A model generated the notes under the pieces. It worked only from the letters and a program-made list of their open reading frames with translations, was not told the origin of the DNA and did no database searches. A DNA stretch of 64,000 bases, taken from assembly GCF_009377185.1 (NCBI RefSeq), contig NZ_VJZC01000002.1, positions 30,433 to 94,432 on the forward strand, given 5' to 3'. Each line of letters begins with the position of its first letter. The first letter of the stretch is position 1. Shown in pieces: positions 1 to 7,528 of this stretch. Both the position numbers and the translations under genes were made by a program. This DNA is from Streptomyces spongiae (GTDB taxonomy: Bacteria > Actinomycetota > Actinomycetes > Streptomycetales > Streptomycetaceae).

Positions 1-1164
1 ACGTTGGCACTGCTCACCGCCCTGCTGCCCGAAGACGCCGAACGGCTGTGGAGGGACGGCCCCGACCTCGCCGCTGCCGCCCGCTGCTGGTCCGACACCT
101 TCGGCGACCTCGTCCGCGTGCCCGAGGAACTCGCGGACAGGGTCCGCGGGGAAATCGTCGACGGCCTGCTCAACCCGTCCCGCACCGCCTGGCTGCACCG
201 CACCACCACCCTGCGGGTGGCGGACGGCGAACTCGTCGCCGACGACCCCTCCGCGATACCCCACCGGCACGTGTGCAACAGGGCGGCGAAGGATCTGGCC
301 GTCCTCGCCTACAACCTGCCCCACGGCCATCCGGTGCGGCCGGTGCTGGCCGCCGGTCTGGAGGCACTGCGCCACCGGCTGTCGGATCCCGACCTGCTGC
401 TCGACCTCATCGGTGTCCGGGTGCGCGGTCTGATCCGCGAGGCCCACGGTATGCCCGAGACCGGCGGTGCCGGGCCGGACGGTCTGACCCGGGTCGGCGA
501 GGCCATCGTGCTGTACACCGCACGCTTCGGTGAGGAGAAGGCAGTCCTGCGCCCCGCCGGCCTCACCGGCGCCGACGACCCGGTCCTCGAACTGCTCGAA
601 TCAGGCGGCGACCAGGACCGCTTTGCGACGAAGGGGATACGCGCCGTCCTCGGCGACGACCTGGCAGGCGCCGTGGCAGTCGGCCACGGACCGGGCACAC
701 CGCACGGCTGGGCACAGGACCCCACTCTGTCCGCGCCGGACCTGGTCACCGAGGTCGCCTCGGTCCTCGGGCTCGGCGCCGACGCGGCCGCCCACTACCT
801 CCAGTTGCTCGCCCTCCCCGACCCGACCGACCGCAACTGCGTCCGCTGGACCGGCTGGAAGCCGGCCCGGATGAAGCAGGCCCGCGCCGAACTCGCCGCC
901 ACCGACCTGGTGGTCGAGGCCAAGCGCCCCCGCGCCGGACGCGGCCTCTTCCTCCCCGGCGCATGGCTCGGCTTCACGAGCGGCTCACTGCCCGTCGAGG
1001 CATGGAAGCGACAGCTCTACCCGATCACCGACTACGAACCGGCCGTACCCATGACGTCGGTGGCGGACCTCTTCGCCCGCGCCTGGACCCGGGTCCGCGA
1101 CGGCGACGCCCCCGCGTTCGAGGAACTCACCACCCGCGCCCCCGGGAAGGGCCATAGCCGATGA
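1..1164 (+). CDS. C-terminal part of a large uncharacterised protein
   Basis: The reading frame is open from the first base, so the gene begins upstream of the window. At least 387 codons remain, ending in TGA at 1162-1164. Codon use is typical of the neighbours, with strong third-position GC, so it is a real gene. I recognise no catalytic motif. There are no membrane segments, and the visible part is mostly helical, with an Arg/Lys-rich segment near residues 280-320 and a conserved-looking YPITDYEP stretch near residue 340. The style resembles the C-terminus of very large actinobacterial proteins of unknown role, but I cannot name the family. It is convergent with the next gene, and a short hairpin lies between them. 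Confidence 0.7.
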   Translation, partial: TLALLTALLPEDAERLWRDGPDLAAAARCWSDTFGDLVRVPEELADRVRGEIVDGLLNPSRTAWLHRTTTLRVADGELVADDPSAIPHRHVCNRAAKDLAVLAYNLPHGHPVRPVLAAGLEALRHRLSDPDLLLDLIGVRVRGLIREAHGMPETGGAGPDGLTRVGEAIVLYTARFGEEKAVLRPAGLTGADDPVLELLESGGDQDRFATKGIRAVLGDDLAGAVAVGHGPGTPHGWAQDPTLSAPDLVTEVASVLGLGADAAAHYLQLLALPDPTDRNCVRWTGWKPARMKQARAELAATDLVVEAKRPRAGRGLFLPGAWLGFTSGSLPVEAWKRQLYPITDYEPAVPMTSVADLFARAWTRVRDGDAPAFEELTTRAPGKGHSR

Positions 1165-1170
1165 GCTCCG

Positions 1171-1189
1171 CACCGGACCGGAGCCGGTG
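1171..1189. terminator. Short hairpin between convergent genes
   Basis: CACCGG at 1171-1176 pairs with CCGGTG at 1184-1189 across a 7-nt loop. It lies in the 36-bp gap between two convergent stop codons, which suits a bidirectional terminator. The stem is only 6 bp and has no T-tract, as is usual in Streptomyces. Confidence 0.35.
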
Positions 1190-1200
1190 TGGGCGACACG

Positions 1201-1488
1201 TCAGATACGGACGGTCATCTCCACCGTCACGTCGTCACCCGCCGAGAGCCCCTGCGGCTTGCGTACGGCGGCCTTGAGCGGCAGGAGGTAGACGCCGTCC
1301 TTGGGGAAGAGCGACGTCTCGAAGACGACCTCGCCGATCCTGGCTTCGACGGGGATCACTCCCCAGCCGTACGTGACCATCGTGGCCACCTCGCGGATGT
1401 CGGCGGATTCCATGTCCGGTACGGGGACGAAGTAGTACGGGGCCGGTCCGCGCCATTCGATCACCTTGCCGGTGAAAGCGAGCTCCAT
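1201..1488 (-). CDS. DUF1905 domain protein
   Basis: This is a small protein of 95 residues that is entirely one DUF1905 domain. Visible signatures are the opening FTGKVIEWRGPAPYYFVPVP, the central TMVTYGWGVIPVEARIG, and the closing LPLKAAVRKPQGLSAGDDV. The domain is a small beta-barrel of unknown biochemical function, found alone or beside YdeI-like domains. I chose the ATG at 1488 because it starts the conserved domain and has a GAGG ribosome binding site 8 bases upstream. A GTG at 1509 would add seven residues but has no clear site. The gene points the same way as the regulator behind it but is probably transcribed on its own or as that transcript's tail. No signal peptide is visible. Confidence 0.8.
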   Translation of the reverse strand: MELAFTGKVIEWRGPAPYYFVPVPDMESADIREVATMVTYGWGVIPVEARIGEVVFETSLFPKDGVYLLPLKAAVRKPQGLSAGDDVTVEMTVRI

Positions 1489-1542
1489 GAGGTCAGCCTC
1501 GTTCGGCACAGCCCGTGGTGTCCAGCTGTTCCCGCCAGGCGT

Positions 1543-3420
1543 TCAGTCCCGGTACCCCCGCAGCTTCCGGTACAGCGTGGCGCGGGCGATGCCCAGGGCC
1601 GCCGCGGCGCGGGCCTTGTTGCCGCCATGGAGACGGAGGGCCTCCAGGATGGTGGTGCGCTCGGCATGCTCCATCGGACTGAGAGGCCGGGTCGCGGGCC
1701 CCTCCCGCACGGGGTCCGGCAGCTCGGTGCGCCGGACGGGACCCGTCGCGCGGCGGGTCTCGGCCAACGCCCGTACGAGGTGGGTGAGTTCGGTGACGTT
1801 TCCGGGCCACGGATGCTGCTCCAGGGCGCGCAGCGCGTCCAGTGTCCAGGTGAGCGGTGGCTGTCCCGGCGCGGGCCGGGGAGGCAGGGCGGGCAGCAAC
1901 TCCCTTATGTCCTCCGGTCGTTCGCGCAGAGCGGGGAGGGTGACCGAGCGGGCGGCCAGGGTGTCCAGGAGCCGTTGGAGACACGGGCCCGGAGGTGCTC
2001 CGGGGGTGTAGGTGACCAGCAGGGGTACGCCCGGACGCGTGTCGAGCAGCGAGTTGAGGGCCGCCACGTCGGGCTGCGCGAGACGCTCGACATGCCGGAT
2101 GAGGAGGGGGTGGCCGTCCGCCAACCCGCCGATCTCGGCGCCGAGTTCACCTTCCGCCGCGTCGACGACCAACGGCCTCGCGGCCAACTCCCGTGCGAGC
2201 GAGGTCTTCCCGGTGCCGCGCTCGCCGACGAGCAGCAGGGGCTCCGGGGTCAGCGCCAACTCCGTCGCCCGGCCGACCGCGTGTCGCCAGGGCACCGACC
2301 GCCCGGCCAGCGCCACGGCGGTTCGCCCGGCCGAGGCCACGGGCACCCGCCCCACCGGCTCCAGCACGGCGACCGCACCGATGACGGAGCCCAGGTGCGG
2401 GACGAGGGCGACGGTCGCGGAACAGTCCGCGCCGTCGGGGAGCTCAACGCGGTACGAGGACGAGGACGAGGACGCCGAGCCGGCCACCGCAGCCGAGTCG
2501 TTGTCCTTGCCGGGCGCGGTACCCGCACCTGTACCCGATGCCGCCTCTTCCGCGGGCCTCGCAGCAGTACCCGAATCGCCCTCGAATTCCCTCCGCGCCT
2601 CGCTGCGGCCCCCGTCCCGCAGCAACGCGACCGTGGTCCGCTCCAGAGCCTCCAGCCCCTCCGGTGACAACAACTGCCCCGCGGCCTCGCTGACGAGGCG
2701 GTTGCGTCCGTCGAGGGCGACGACCGCGTGCCCGTGCTCGCGTACCGCCCGGAGGTACGCGTCCAGCAGCACACGTTCCGCTGCCCGCGACCGGGCGAGG
2801 AGTTCCGCCTCGACGGCGCTCGCCGCGGCCTCGGCGAGCGGGGCCCCCGGATGCGGAGTGCACTCGGTGCGGAGCTCCGAGGCCACCGTCACCGTGCCCA
2901 GCGTCTGTCCGGTCTCGGGCGCCAGCACGGGCACACTGACGGCGGAGACGTCCTGCCACAGATCGAGGAAGTGCTCCGGGCCGTGCACCTCGGCGCGGCG
3001 GCGGGTGTGCAGCGCGAGGGCCGCGCTGTTGTGGCCGACCTCCTGTTCGGAGAGGTCACGGCAGCGCGCGTCGTCCGCGGCGCAGCCGGCGGCCCACAGC
3101 ACCCGCAGCCGCTCGTCGGTGAGCACGAGCGCCCCCTGCCCGGTACCGAGGGCCGGGGCGATCCGTTCGAGCACCGGCCGGGCCGCGGTGAGGAGGGCGG
3201 ACTCGGCCGGTCGTGCAGGAGGCCGTGGCGCCTCCGGTGCCGAGTCGGTCACGTCGTGCCGCACACCGAAGAACCGGGCGCGCTTCCACGCGGCGGCGAC
3301 GTCCGCCGGTACGTCGTCCGGCAGCTCATGCCCCGTCAGGAACAGCTCGCGGGCCCTGCGCAGCGCAGCGAGGCCGGGGCGGACGGAGGGGTGCTCTGTG
3401 GTGGTCACAACGCCACTCAC
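1543..3420 (-). CDS. GAF / AAA+ / Fis-type transcriptional regulator of the aromatic cluster
   Basis: This regulator of about 625 residues has the architecture of bacterial enhancer-binding proteins. An N-terminal sensor of the AcoR/GAF type covers roughly residues 80-260. A degenerate AAA+ domain follows (Walker A GERGTGKT, near residue 390), then a C-terminal Fis-type helix-turn-helix (NKARAAAALGIARATLYRKL). The AAA+ part is short and I see no GAFTGA loop, the segment that contacts sigma-54. Streptomyces has no sigma-54, so it probably acts with a sigma-70-type polymerase. It is divergent from the hydroxylase operon and is the obvious pathway regulator, with an aromatic compound as likely effector. 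The start is uncertain: GTG 3420 is given, but GTG 3408 is also possible. A Ser-rich, low-complexity linker lies near residues 320-350. Confidence 0.82.
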   Translation of the reverse strand: MSGVVTTTEHPSVRPGLAALRRARELFLTGHELPDDVPADVAAAWKRARFFGVRHDVTDSAPEAPRPPARPAESALLTAARPVLERIAPALGTGQGALVLTDERLRVLWAAGCAADDARCRDLSEQEVGHNSAALALHTRRRAEVHGPEHFLDLWQDVSAVSVPVLAPETGQTLGTVTVASELRTECTPHPGAPLAEAAASAVEAELLARSRAAERVLLDAYLRAVREHGHAVVALDGRNRLVSEAAGQLLSPEGLEALERTTVALLRDGGRSEARREFEGDSGTAARPAEEAASGTGAGTAPGKDNDSAAVAGSASSSSSSYRVELPDGADCSATVALVPHLGSVIGAVAVLEPVGRVPVASAGRTAVALAGRSVPWRHAVGRATELALTPEPLLLVGERGTGKTSLARELAARPLVVDAAEGELGAEIGGLADGHPLLIRHVERLAQPDVAALNSLLDTRPGVPLLVTYTPGAPPGPCLQRLLDTLAARSVTLPALRERPEDIRELLPALPPRPAPGQPPLTWTLDALRALEQHPWPGNVTELTHLVRALAETRRATGPVRRTELPDPVREGPATRPLSPMEHAERTTILEALRLHGGNKARAAAALGIARATLYRKLRGYRD

Positions 3421-3550
3421 CGTACCGGGTGCGGTTGAATCAGCAACAACCGCCCGCGCGGCCCCGCGCTCACCCTCGTGAACAAAAACCTCCACCGCCG
3501 CGTACCCATGCGTACCCAGTACGTGCGCCATCGCGTCCCTGCGCACACCC

Positions 3551-3577
3551 TGTCTCCCACTGTCTCTAATTGAGACA
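3551..3577. promoter_or_regulatory. TGTCTC repeat and palindrome, candidate operator
   Basis: TGTCTC occurs at 3551-3556 and again at 3561-3566, exactly one helical turn apart. The second copy forms an inverted repeat with GAGACA at 3572-3577 across a 5-bp AT-rich spacer. The site lies in the 245-bp gap between the divergent Fis-type regulator and the hydroxylase gene, about 90 bp before the hydroxylase start. It is the best candidate binding site for that regulator. Confidence 0.5.
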
Positions 3578-3616
3578 CCCACGCTCCCACGCACCGCTCC
3601 ATGATCTTGAACGGTC

Positions 3617-3651
3617 GGCCCTGTTCTCATTCCGGCCCCTGTTCTCATTCC
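3617..3651. repeat. Tandem 17/18-bp direct repeat in the hydroxylase leader
   Basis: GGCCCTGTTCTCATTCC at 3617-3633 is followed directly by GGCCCCTGTTCTCATTCC at 3634-3651, the same unit with one extra C. The second copy ends next to the GGAG ribosome binding site of the hydroxylase gene. Confidence 0.8.
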
Positions 3652-3665
3652 CTGGAGCGTTTCCC

Positions 3666-5432
3666 GTGCACACCGTCGAGCCCGATGTCGTGACCGACGT
3701 ACTGATCGTCGGCAGTGGCCCCGCGGGCGCGTCCGCCGCACTCGCGCTGAGCACCTACGGCGTCCCGAACATCGTCGTCACCCGCTACGCGAGCCTCGCC
3801 GACACGCCCCGGGCCCACATCACCAACCAGCGCACCATGGAGGTGCTGCGCGACCTCGGCGTGGAGGACGAGGTCGTCGCGAAGGCCACGCCGCAGCACT
3901 TGATGGGCAACACGACCTTCTGCACCAGCCTCGCCGGTGAGGAGCTCGGCCGGGTCCGCTCCTGGGGCAACGACCCCCTCGTGCAGGCCGCGCACGACCT
4001 GGCCAGCCCCACCCGTATGTGCGACATGCCCCAGCACCTCATGGAGCCCGTGCTCGTCGACGCGGCGGTGGCGCGCGGCACGAACCTGCGCTTCAGCACG
4101 GTCTACAAGTGCTTCGTCCAGGACTCCGACGGGGTGACGGTCACCGTCGAGGACCGGCTGCGCGGCGACGAGTACACCATCCGCGCCAAGTACCTCATCG
4201 GCGCCGACGGCGGTCGCTCGCAGGTCGCCGAGGACGCCGGGCTGCCGATGGGCGGCCAGATGGGCGTGGCCGGCAGCATCAACATCGTCTTCGACGCGGA
4301 CCTGAGCAAGTACACCGCTCACCGGCCGTCCACCCTCTACTGGGTGCTCGCCCCCGGCGCCACCGTCGGCGGCATCGGCGCCGGTCTGGTCCGGTGCGTG
4401 CGGCCCTGGAACGAGTGGCTGATCGTCTGGGGGTACGACGTCACCGCGGGCGCCCCCGACCTGACCACCGAGTACGCCGAGTCCGTCGTCCGCCAGCTGG
4501 TCGGCGACGACGAGATCCCGGTGACCGTCAAGTCGTCCTCGGCCTGGACCGTCAACGAGATGTACGCGGAGACCTACTCCGACGGCCGTGTCTTCTGCGC
4601 CGGCGACGCCACGCACCGTCACCCGCCGTCCAACGGCCTCGGCTCCAACACCTCCATCCAGGACTCCTACAACCTGGCCTGGAAGCTCAAGCTCGTCCTC
4701 GACGGCACGGCGTCCCCGAAGCTCCTCGACTCCTACACCGCCGAGCGCGCCCCGATCGGCAGGCAGATCGTCACCCGCGCCAACAAGTCCATCGGCGAGA
4801 CCGCCCCGATCTTCGAGGCGCTCGACGGGCTCTCCCCGCAGACCCCCGAGCAGCTGTGGGCCAACATCGCCGCCCGCAAGGAGGACACCGAGGCGGCCGA
4901 GAAGCAGCGCGCGAAGCTGCGTGAGGCGATCGCGTTCAAGGTGTACGAGTTCAACGCGCACGGCGTCGACCTCAACCAGCGGTATCCCGCGGAAGGCTCC
5001 GCCGCGATCGTCCCCGACGGCACCGACGACCCCGGTTTCGACCGCGACCCCGAGCTGTACCACCAGCCCACCTCCCGCCCCGGCGCCAAGCTCCCGCACG
5101 CCTGGATCACCTCCGGCACGCGCACCCTGTCCACGCTCGACACCGTCGGACAGGGCCGCTTCACCCTGGTCACCGGCATCGGCGGCGAAAGCTGGGCGCG
5201 GGCGGCCGCGGCCCAGGACCTGGAGATCGCCACCGTCGTCATCGGGCCCGGGCAGCAGTACGAGGACCCCTACGGCGACTGGGCCCGGCTCAGCGAGGTG
5301 GCCGACGGGGGAGCCCTGCTCGTACGGCCGGACGGGTACGTCGCCTTCCGGCACGCCACGGCGGCCGCGTCCACCGGGGACGCCGAGAGGTTGCTGACCG
5401 AGGCGGTGCGACGGATCCTCGGACATGCCTGA
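3666..5432 (+). CDS. FAD-dependent aromatic hydroxylase (TfdB/phenol hydroxylase type)
   Basis: This is a flavoprotein monooxygenase of 588 residues, the usual length for TfdB-like phenol hydroxylases. It adds a hydroxyl group to a phenolic ring using NAD(P)H and O2. The FAD-binding GSGPAGASA is at about residues 16-24, the DG motif (GADGGRSQ) near 180, and the second FAD motif (CAGDATHRHPPSNG) near 310. A thioredoxin-like C-terminal domain follows. I chose GTG 3666 because GGAG lies 10 bases upstream and the Rossmann strand starts soon after. The next two genes encode a hydroxyquinol-type dioxygenase and maleylacetate reductase, so the likely role is hydroxylation of resorcinol or a similar phenol to hydroxyquinol. 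The substrate is inferred from context. Confidence 0.87.
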   Translation: MHTVEPDVVTDVLIVGSGPAGASAALALSTYGVPNIVVTRYASLADTPRAHITNQRTMEVLRDLGVEDEVVAKATPQHLMGNTTFCTSLAGEELGRVRSWGNDPLVQAAHDLASPTRMCDMPQHLMEPVLVDAAVARGTNLRFSTVYKCFVQDSDGVTVTVEDRLRGDEYTIRAKYLIGADGGRSQVAEDAGLPMGGQMGVAGSINIVFDADLSKYTAHRPSTLYWVLAPGATVGGIGAGLVRCVRPWNEWLIVWGYDVTAGAPDLTTEYAESVVRQLVGDDEIPVTVKSSSAWTVNEMYAETYSDGRVFCAGDATHRHPPSNGLGSNTSIQDSYNLAWKLKLVLDGTASPKLLDSYTAERAPIGRQIVTRANKSIGETAPIFEALDGLSPQTPEQLWANIAARKEDTEAAEKQRAKLREAIAFKVYEFNAHGVDLNQRYPAEGSAAIVPDGTDDPGFDRDPELYHQPTSRPGAKLPHAWITSGTRTLSTLDTVGQGRFTLVTGIGGESWARAAAAQDLEIATVVIGPGQQYEDPYGDWARLSEVADGGALLVRPDGYVAFRHATAAASTGDAERLLTEAVRRILGHA

Positions 5433-5498
5433 CGGGAACGGGCGGAGAGAATTGACGGGAACAGGCGGGAAGACCTGATGGGCAAAGGCGGGAAGACC
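5430..5498. repeat. Three consecutive 23-bp imperfect repeats
   Basis: Units at 5430-5452, 5453-5475 and 5476-5498 follow each other without gaps. Each starts TGACGGG or TGATGGG and runs into a GGCGG(G)A core. Units 2 and 3 end alike in GGCGGGAAGACC. The first unit contains the hydroxylase stop codon, and the array fills most of the gap to the dioxygenase gene. Confidence 0.8.
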
Positions 5499-5518
5499 CG
5501 CGGGACCAGGGGAGCCGC

Positions 5519-6391
5519 ATGAGCACCGCATTCACCAGCGACATCACCGAGGCCGTCGTCGACAGCGTCGAGGGCACCACCGACCCCCGGCTGCGTGAGG
5601 TGCTCGGCGCCCTCGTCCGTCACCTCCACGACTTCGTCCGCGAGACCGAGCCGACCACGGCGGAGTGGGAGCAGGTCATCGGCTTCCTGACGAGGACCGG
5701 ACAGACCTGCACGGACACGCGGCAGGAGTTCATCCTCCTGTCGGACGTGCTCGGCGTCTCGATGCTCGTCGAGACGCTCAACGCCGACCGTGCCGGGACC
5801 GGGGCGACGGAGTCCACGGTCCTCGGCCCGTTCCACATGACCGAGTCGCCCGTCCGGGAGCTCGGCGCGGACCTCGACCTGGTCGGCGGCGGCGAGCCGT
5901 GCGTGGTCAGCGGCCGGGTGCGGTCCGCCGACGGCACGCCGCTGCCGGGCGCCGTCCTCGACGTCTGGCAGGCGAACGCCGAGGGCTACTACGACGTGCA
6001 GCAGCCCGACGTCCAGCCGCCGGGCAACGGGCGCGGGCTGTTCACGGCGGACGCCGAGGGCCGCTTCTGGTTCCGTACGTGCGTGCCGAGCCCGTACCCG
6101 ATCCCCACCGACGGCCCCGTCGGCGACCTGCTGCGCGCGACCGGACGGCACCCCTACCGACCCGCGCACATCCACTTCATCGCCTCGGCCGAGGGGTACG
6201 CGCCGGTCACCACGCACATCTTCGTGGCGGGCACCGACTACCTCGACTCGGACGCGGTGTTCGCGGTCAAGAAGAGCCTCGTCCAGGACTTCGCCGAAAC
6301 CGACGACCCGGCCCTGGCACGGGAGTTCGACGTTCCGAACCCGTTCCGGCACGCACGCTTCGACCTCGTCCTGGGCGAGGAGCGGTCGTGA
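5519..6391 (+). CDS. Intradiol ring-cleavage dioxygenase (hydroxyquinol 1,2-dioxygenase type)
   Basis: This is a 290-residue non-heme Fe(III) dioxygenase. An N-terminal helical dimerisation domain covers residues 1-100 and a beta-sandwich catalytic domain follows. The expected iron ligands are visible as a tyrosine in EGYYDVQ, a tyrosine in PSPYPIP, and two histidines in RPAHIHF. The length and the sequence around VLGPFHM fit the catechol/hydroxyquinol 1,2-dioxygenase group. It should open hydroxyquinol between the ortho hydroxyls to give maleylacetate, which the next gene product would reduce. The ATG at 5519 follows a GGGGAG ribosome binding site. The stop overlaps the next start by 4 bases (GTGA), so the two genes are translationally coupled. 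Confidence 0.88.
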   Translation: MSTAFTSDITEAVVDSVEGTTDPRLREVLGALVRHLHDFVRETEPTTAEWEQVIGFLTRTGQTCTDTRQEFILLSDVLGVSMLVETLNADRAGTGATESTVLGPFHMTESPVRELGADLDLVGGGEPCVVSGRVRSADGTPLPGAVLDVWQANAEGYYDVQQPDVQPPGNGRGLFTADAEGRFWFRTCVPSPYPIPTDGPVGDLLRATGRHPYRPAHIHFIASAEGYAPVTTHIFVAGTDYLDSDAVFAVKKSLVQDFAETDDPALAREFDVPNPFRHARFDLVLGEERS

Positions 6392-7455
6392 GGGAGTTCG
6401 TCCACGAGACCCGGCCGATGCGGGTCGTCTTCCGCCCCGGAGCCTCGGTGAGCGCGGTGCCGGACGAGGCGCACCGGCTCGGACTGCGGCGGCTGCTCGT
6501 CGTGTGCGGTCCCCGGGGCGAGGCCACCGCACGGGCGGTGGCGGACTCCCTGGGTGACGCCTGCGCCGGGCTGCACGCCGAGGCCCGTATGCACGTGCCC
6601 GTGGAGGTAGCCGACCGGGCCGTCGAGGTGGCGCGGGCCGCGGGCGCCGACGGCTGCGTGGCGGTCGGCGGCGGCTCCGCGATCGGCCTCGGCAAGGCCG
6701 TCGCCCTGCGCACCGGTCTGCCGCTGATCGCCGTGCCGTCGACGTACTCGGGCTCCGAGATGACCCCGGTCTGGGGCCTGACCGACCAGGGCGTCAAACG
6801 GACGGGCCGTGATCCGTCGGTGCTGCCGCGCAGTGTGGTCTACGACCCTGACCTCACCCTGTCGATGCCCGTGGGCCTGTCCGTGACGAGCGGCATCAAC
6901 GCGGTGGCACACGCCGCCGAGGCACTGTACGCGCCGGACGCTTCGCCGCTGATCTCGCTGACGGCCGAGGAGGGCGCACGGGCGATGACCCACGCCCTTC
7001 CCGGGCTGGCGGCCGATCCCGCGGACCCGGACGCGCGCGGGCGCGCCCTGTACGGGGCCTGGTTGTGCGGTGCCGCGCTGGGTGCCACCACCATGGGCCT
7101 GCACCACAAGCTGTGCCATGTCCTCGGGGGCACGTTCGGTATGCCGCACGCCGAGACGCACACCGTGGTCCTGCCGTACGCCCTCGCCTTCAACGCGCCC
7201 GCCGCCCCCGAGGCCATGGCCGCCCTGGCGCGCGCCCTGGGTACCGAGGACCCCGCGCTCGCCCTGTGGAACCTCTCCGCCCGCCTGGGCGCACCCCGCT
7301 CCCTCGCCGAACTCGGCCTGACCGAGCCCGACTTGACGGTGGCGGCGGGGCAGACCGCGGGCCAGGCGTACCCCAACCCCCGCGAAATCACGGTGGACGG
7401 CGTGCTGGAGTTACTGAAGGCGGCGTACGAGGGCCGGGCACCGCGGTCGTCGTGA
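6388..7455 (+). CDS. Maleylacetate reductase
   Basis: This 355-residue iron-type alcohol dehydrogenase relative reduces maleylacetate to 3-oxoadipate with NAD(P)H, the step that feeds ring-cleavage product into the beta-ketoadipate route. The nucleotide-binding VGGGSAIGLGKAVAL lies near residue 90 and PSTYSGSEMTP follows. The metal-site histidines are seen in NAVAHAAEALYA and in LHHKLCHVLGG and MPHAETH. Start GTG 6388 overlaps the dioxygenase stop. One leucine codon near the 3' end (7411-7413, codon 342) is TTA, which is rare in Streptomyces and read by the bldA tRNA. The pathway may therefore depend partly on developmental stage. Confidence 0.88.
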   Translation: MREFVHETRPMRVVFRPGASVSAVPDEAHRLGLRRLLVVCGPRGEATARAVADSLGDACAGLHAEARMHVPVEVADRAVEVARAAGADGCVAVGGGSAIGLGKAVALRTGLPLIAVPSTYSGSEMTPVWGLTDQGVKRTGRDPSVLPRSVVYDPDLTLSMPVGLSVTSGINAVAHAAEALYAPDASPLISLTAEEGARAMTHALPGLAADPADPDARGRALYGAWLCGAALGATTMGLHHKLCHVLGGTFGMPHAETHTVVLPYALAFNAPAAPEAMAALARALGTEDPALALWNLSARLGAPRSLAELGLTEPDLTVAAGQTAGQAYPNPREITVDGVLELLKAAYEGRAPRSS

Positions 7456-7528
7456 CCGCCCCGGCCGGGCCCGCCGCCCAGGCCTGTGCCACCGTGAACT
7501 GCTGAACGAAAACTGAAAGGTGAACTTC

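Noticed and set aside
3645..5531. Long open frame antisense to the aromatic hydroxylase
   Set aside because: It is a by-product of high GC third positions. Its composition is Val/Gly/Arg-rich with no family pattern, while the forward strand encodes a clear flavoprotein.
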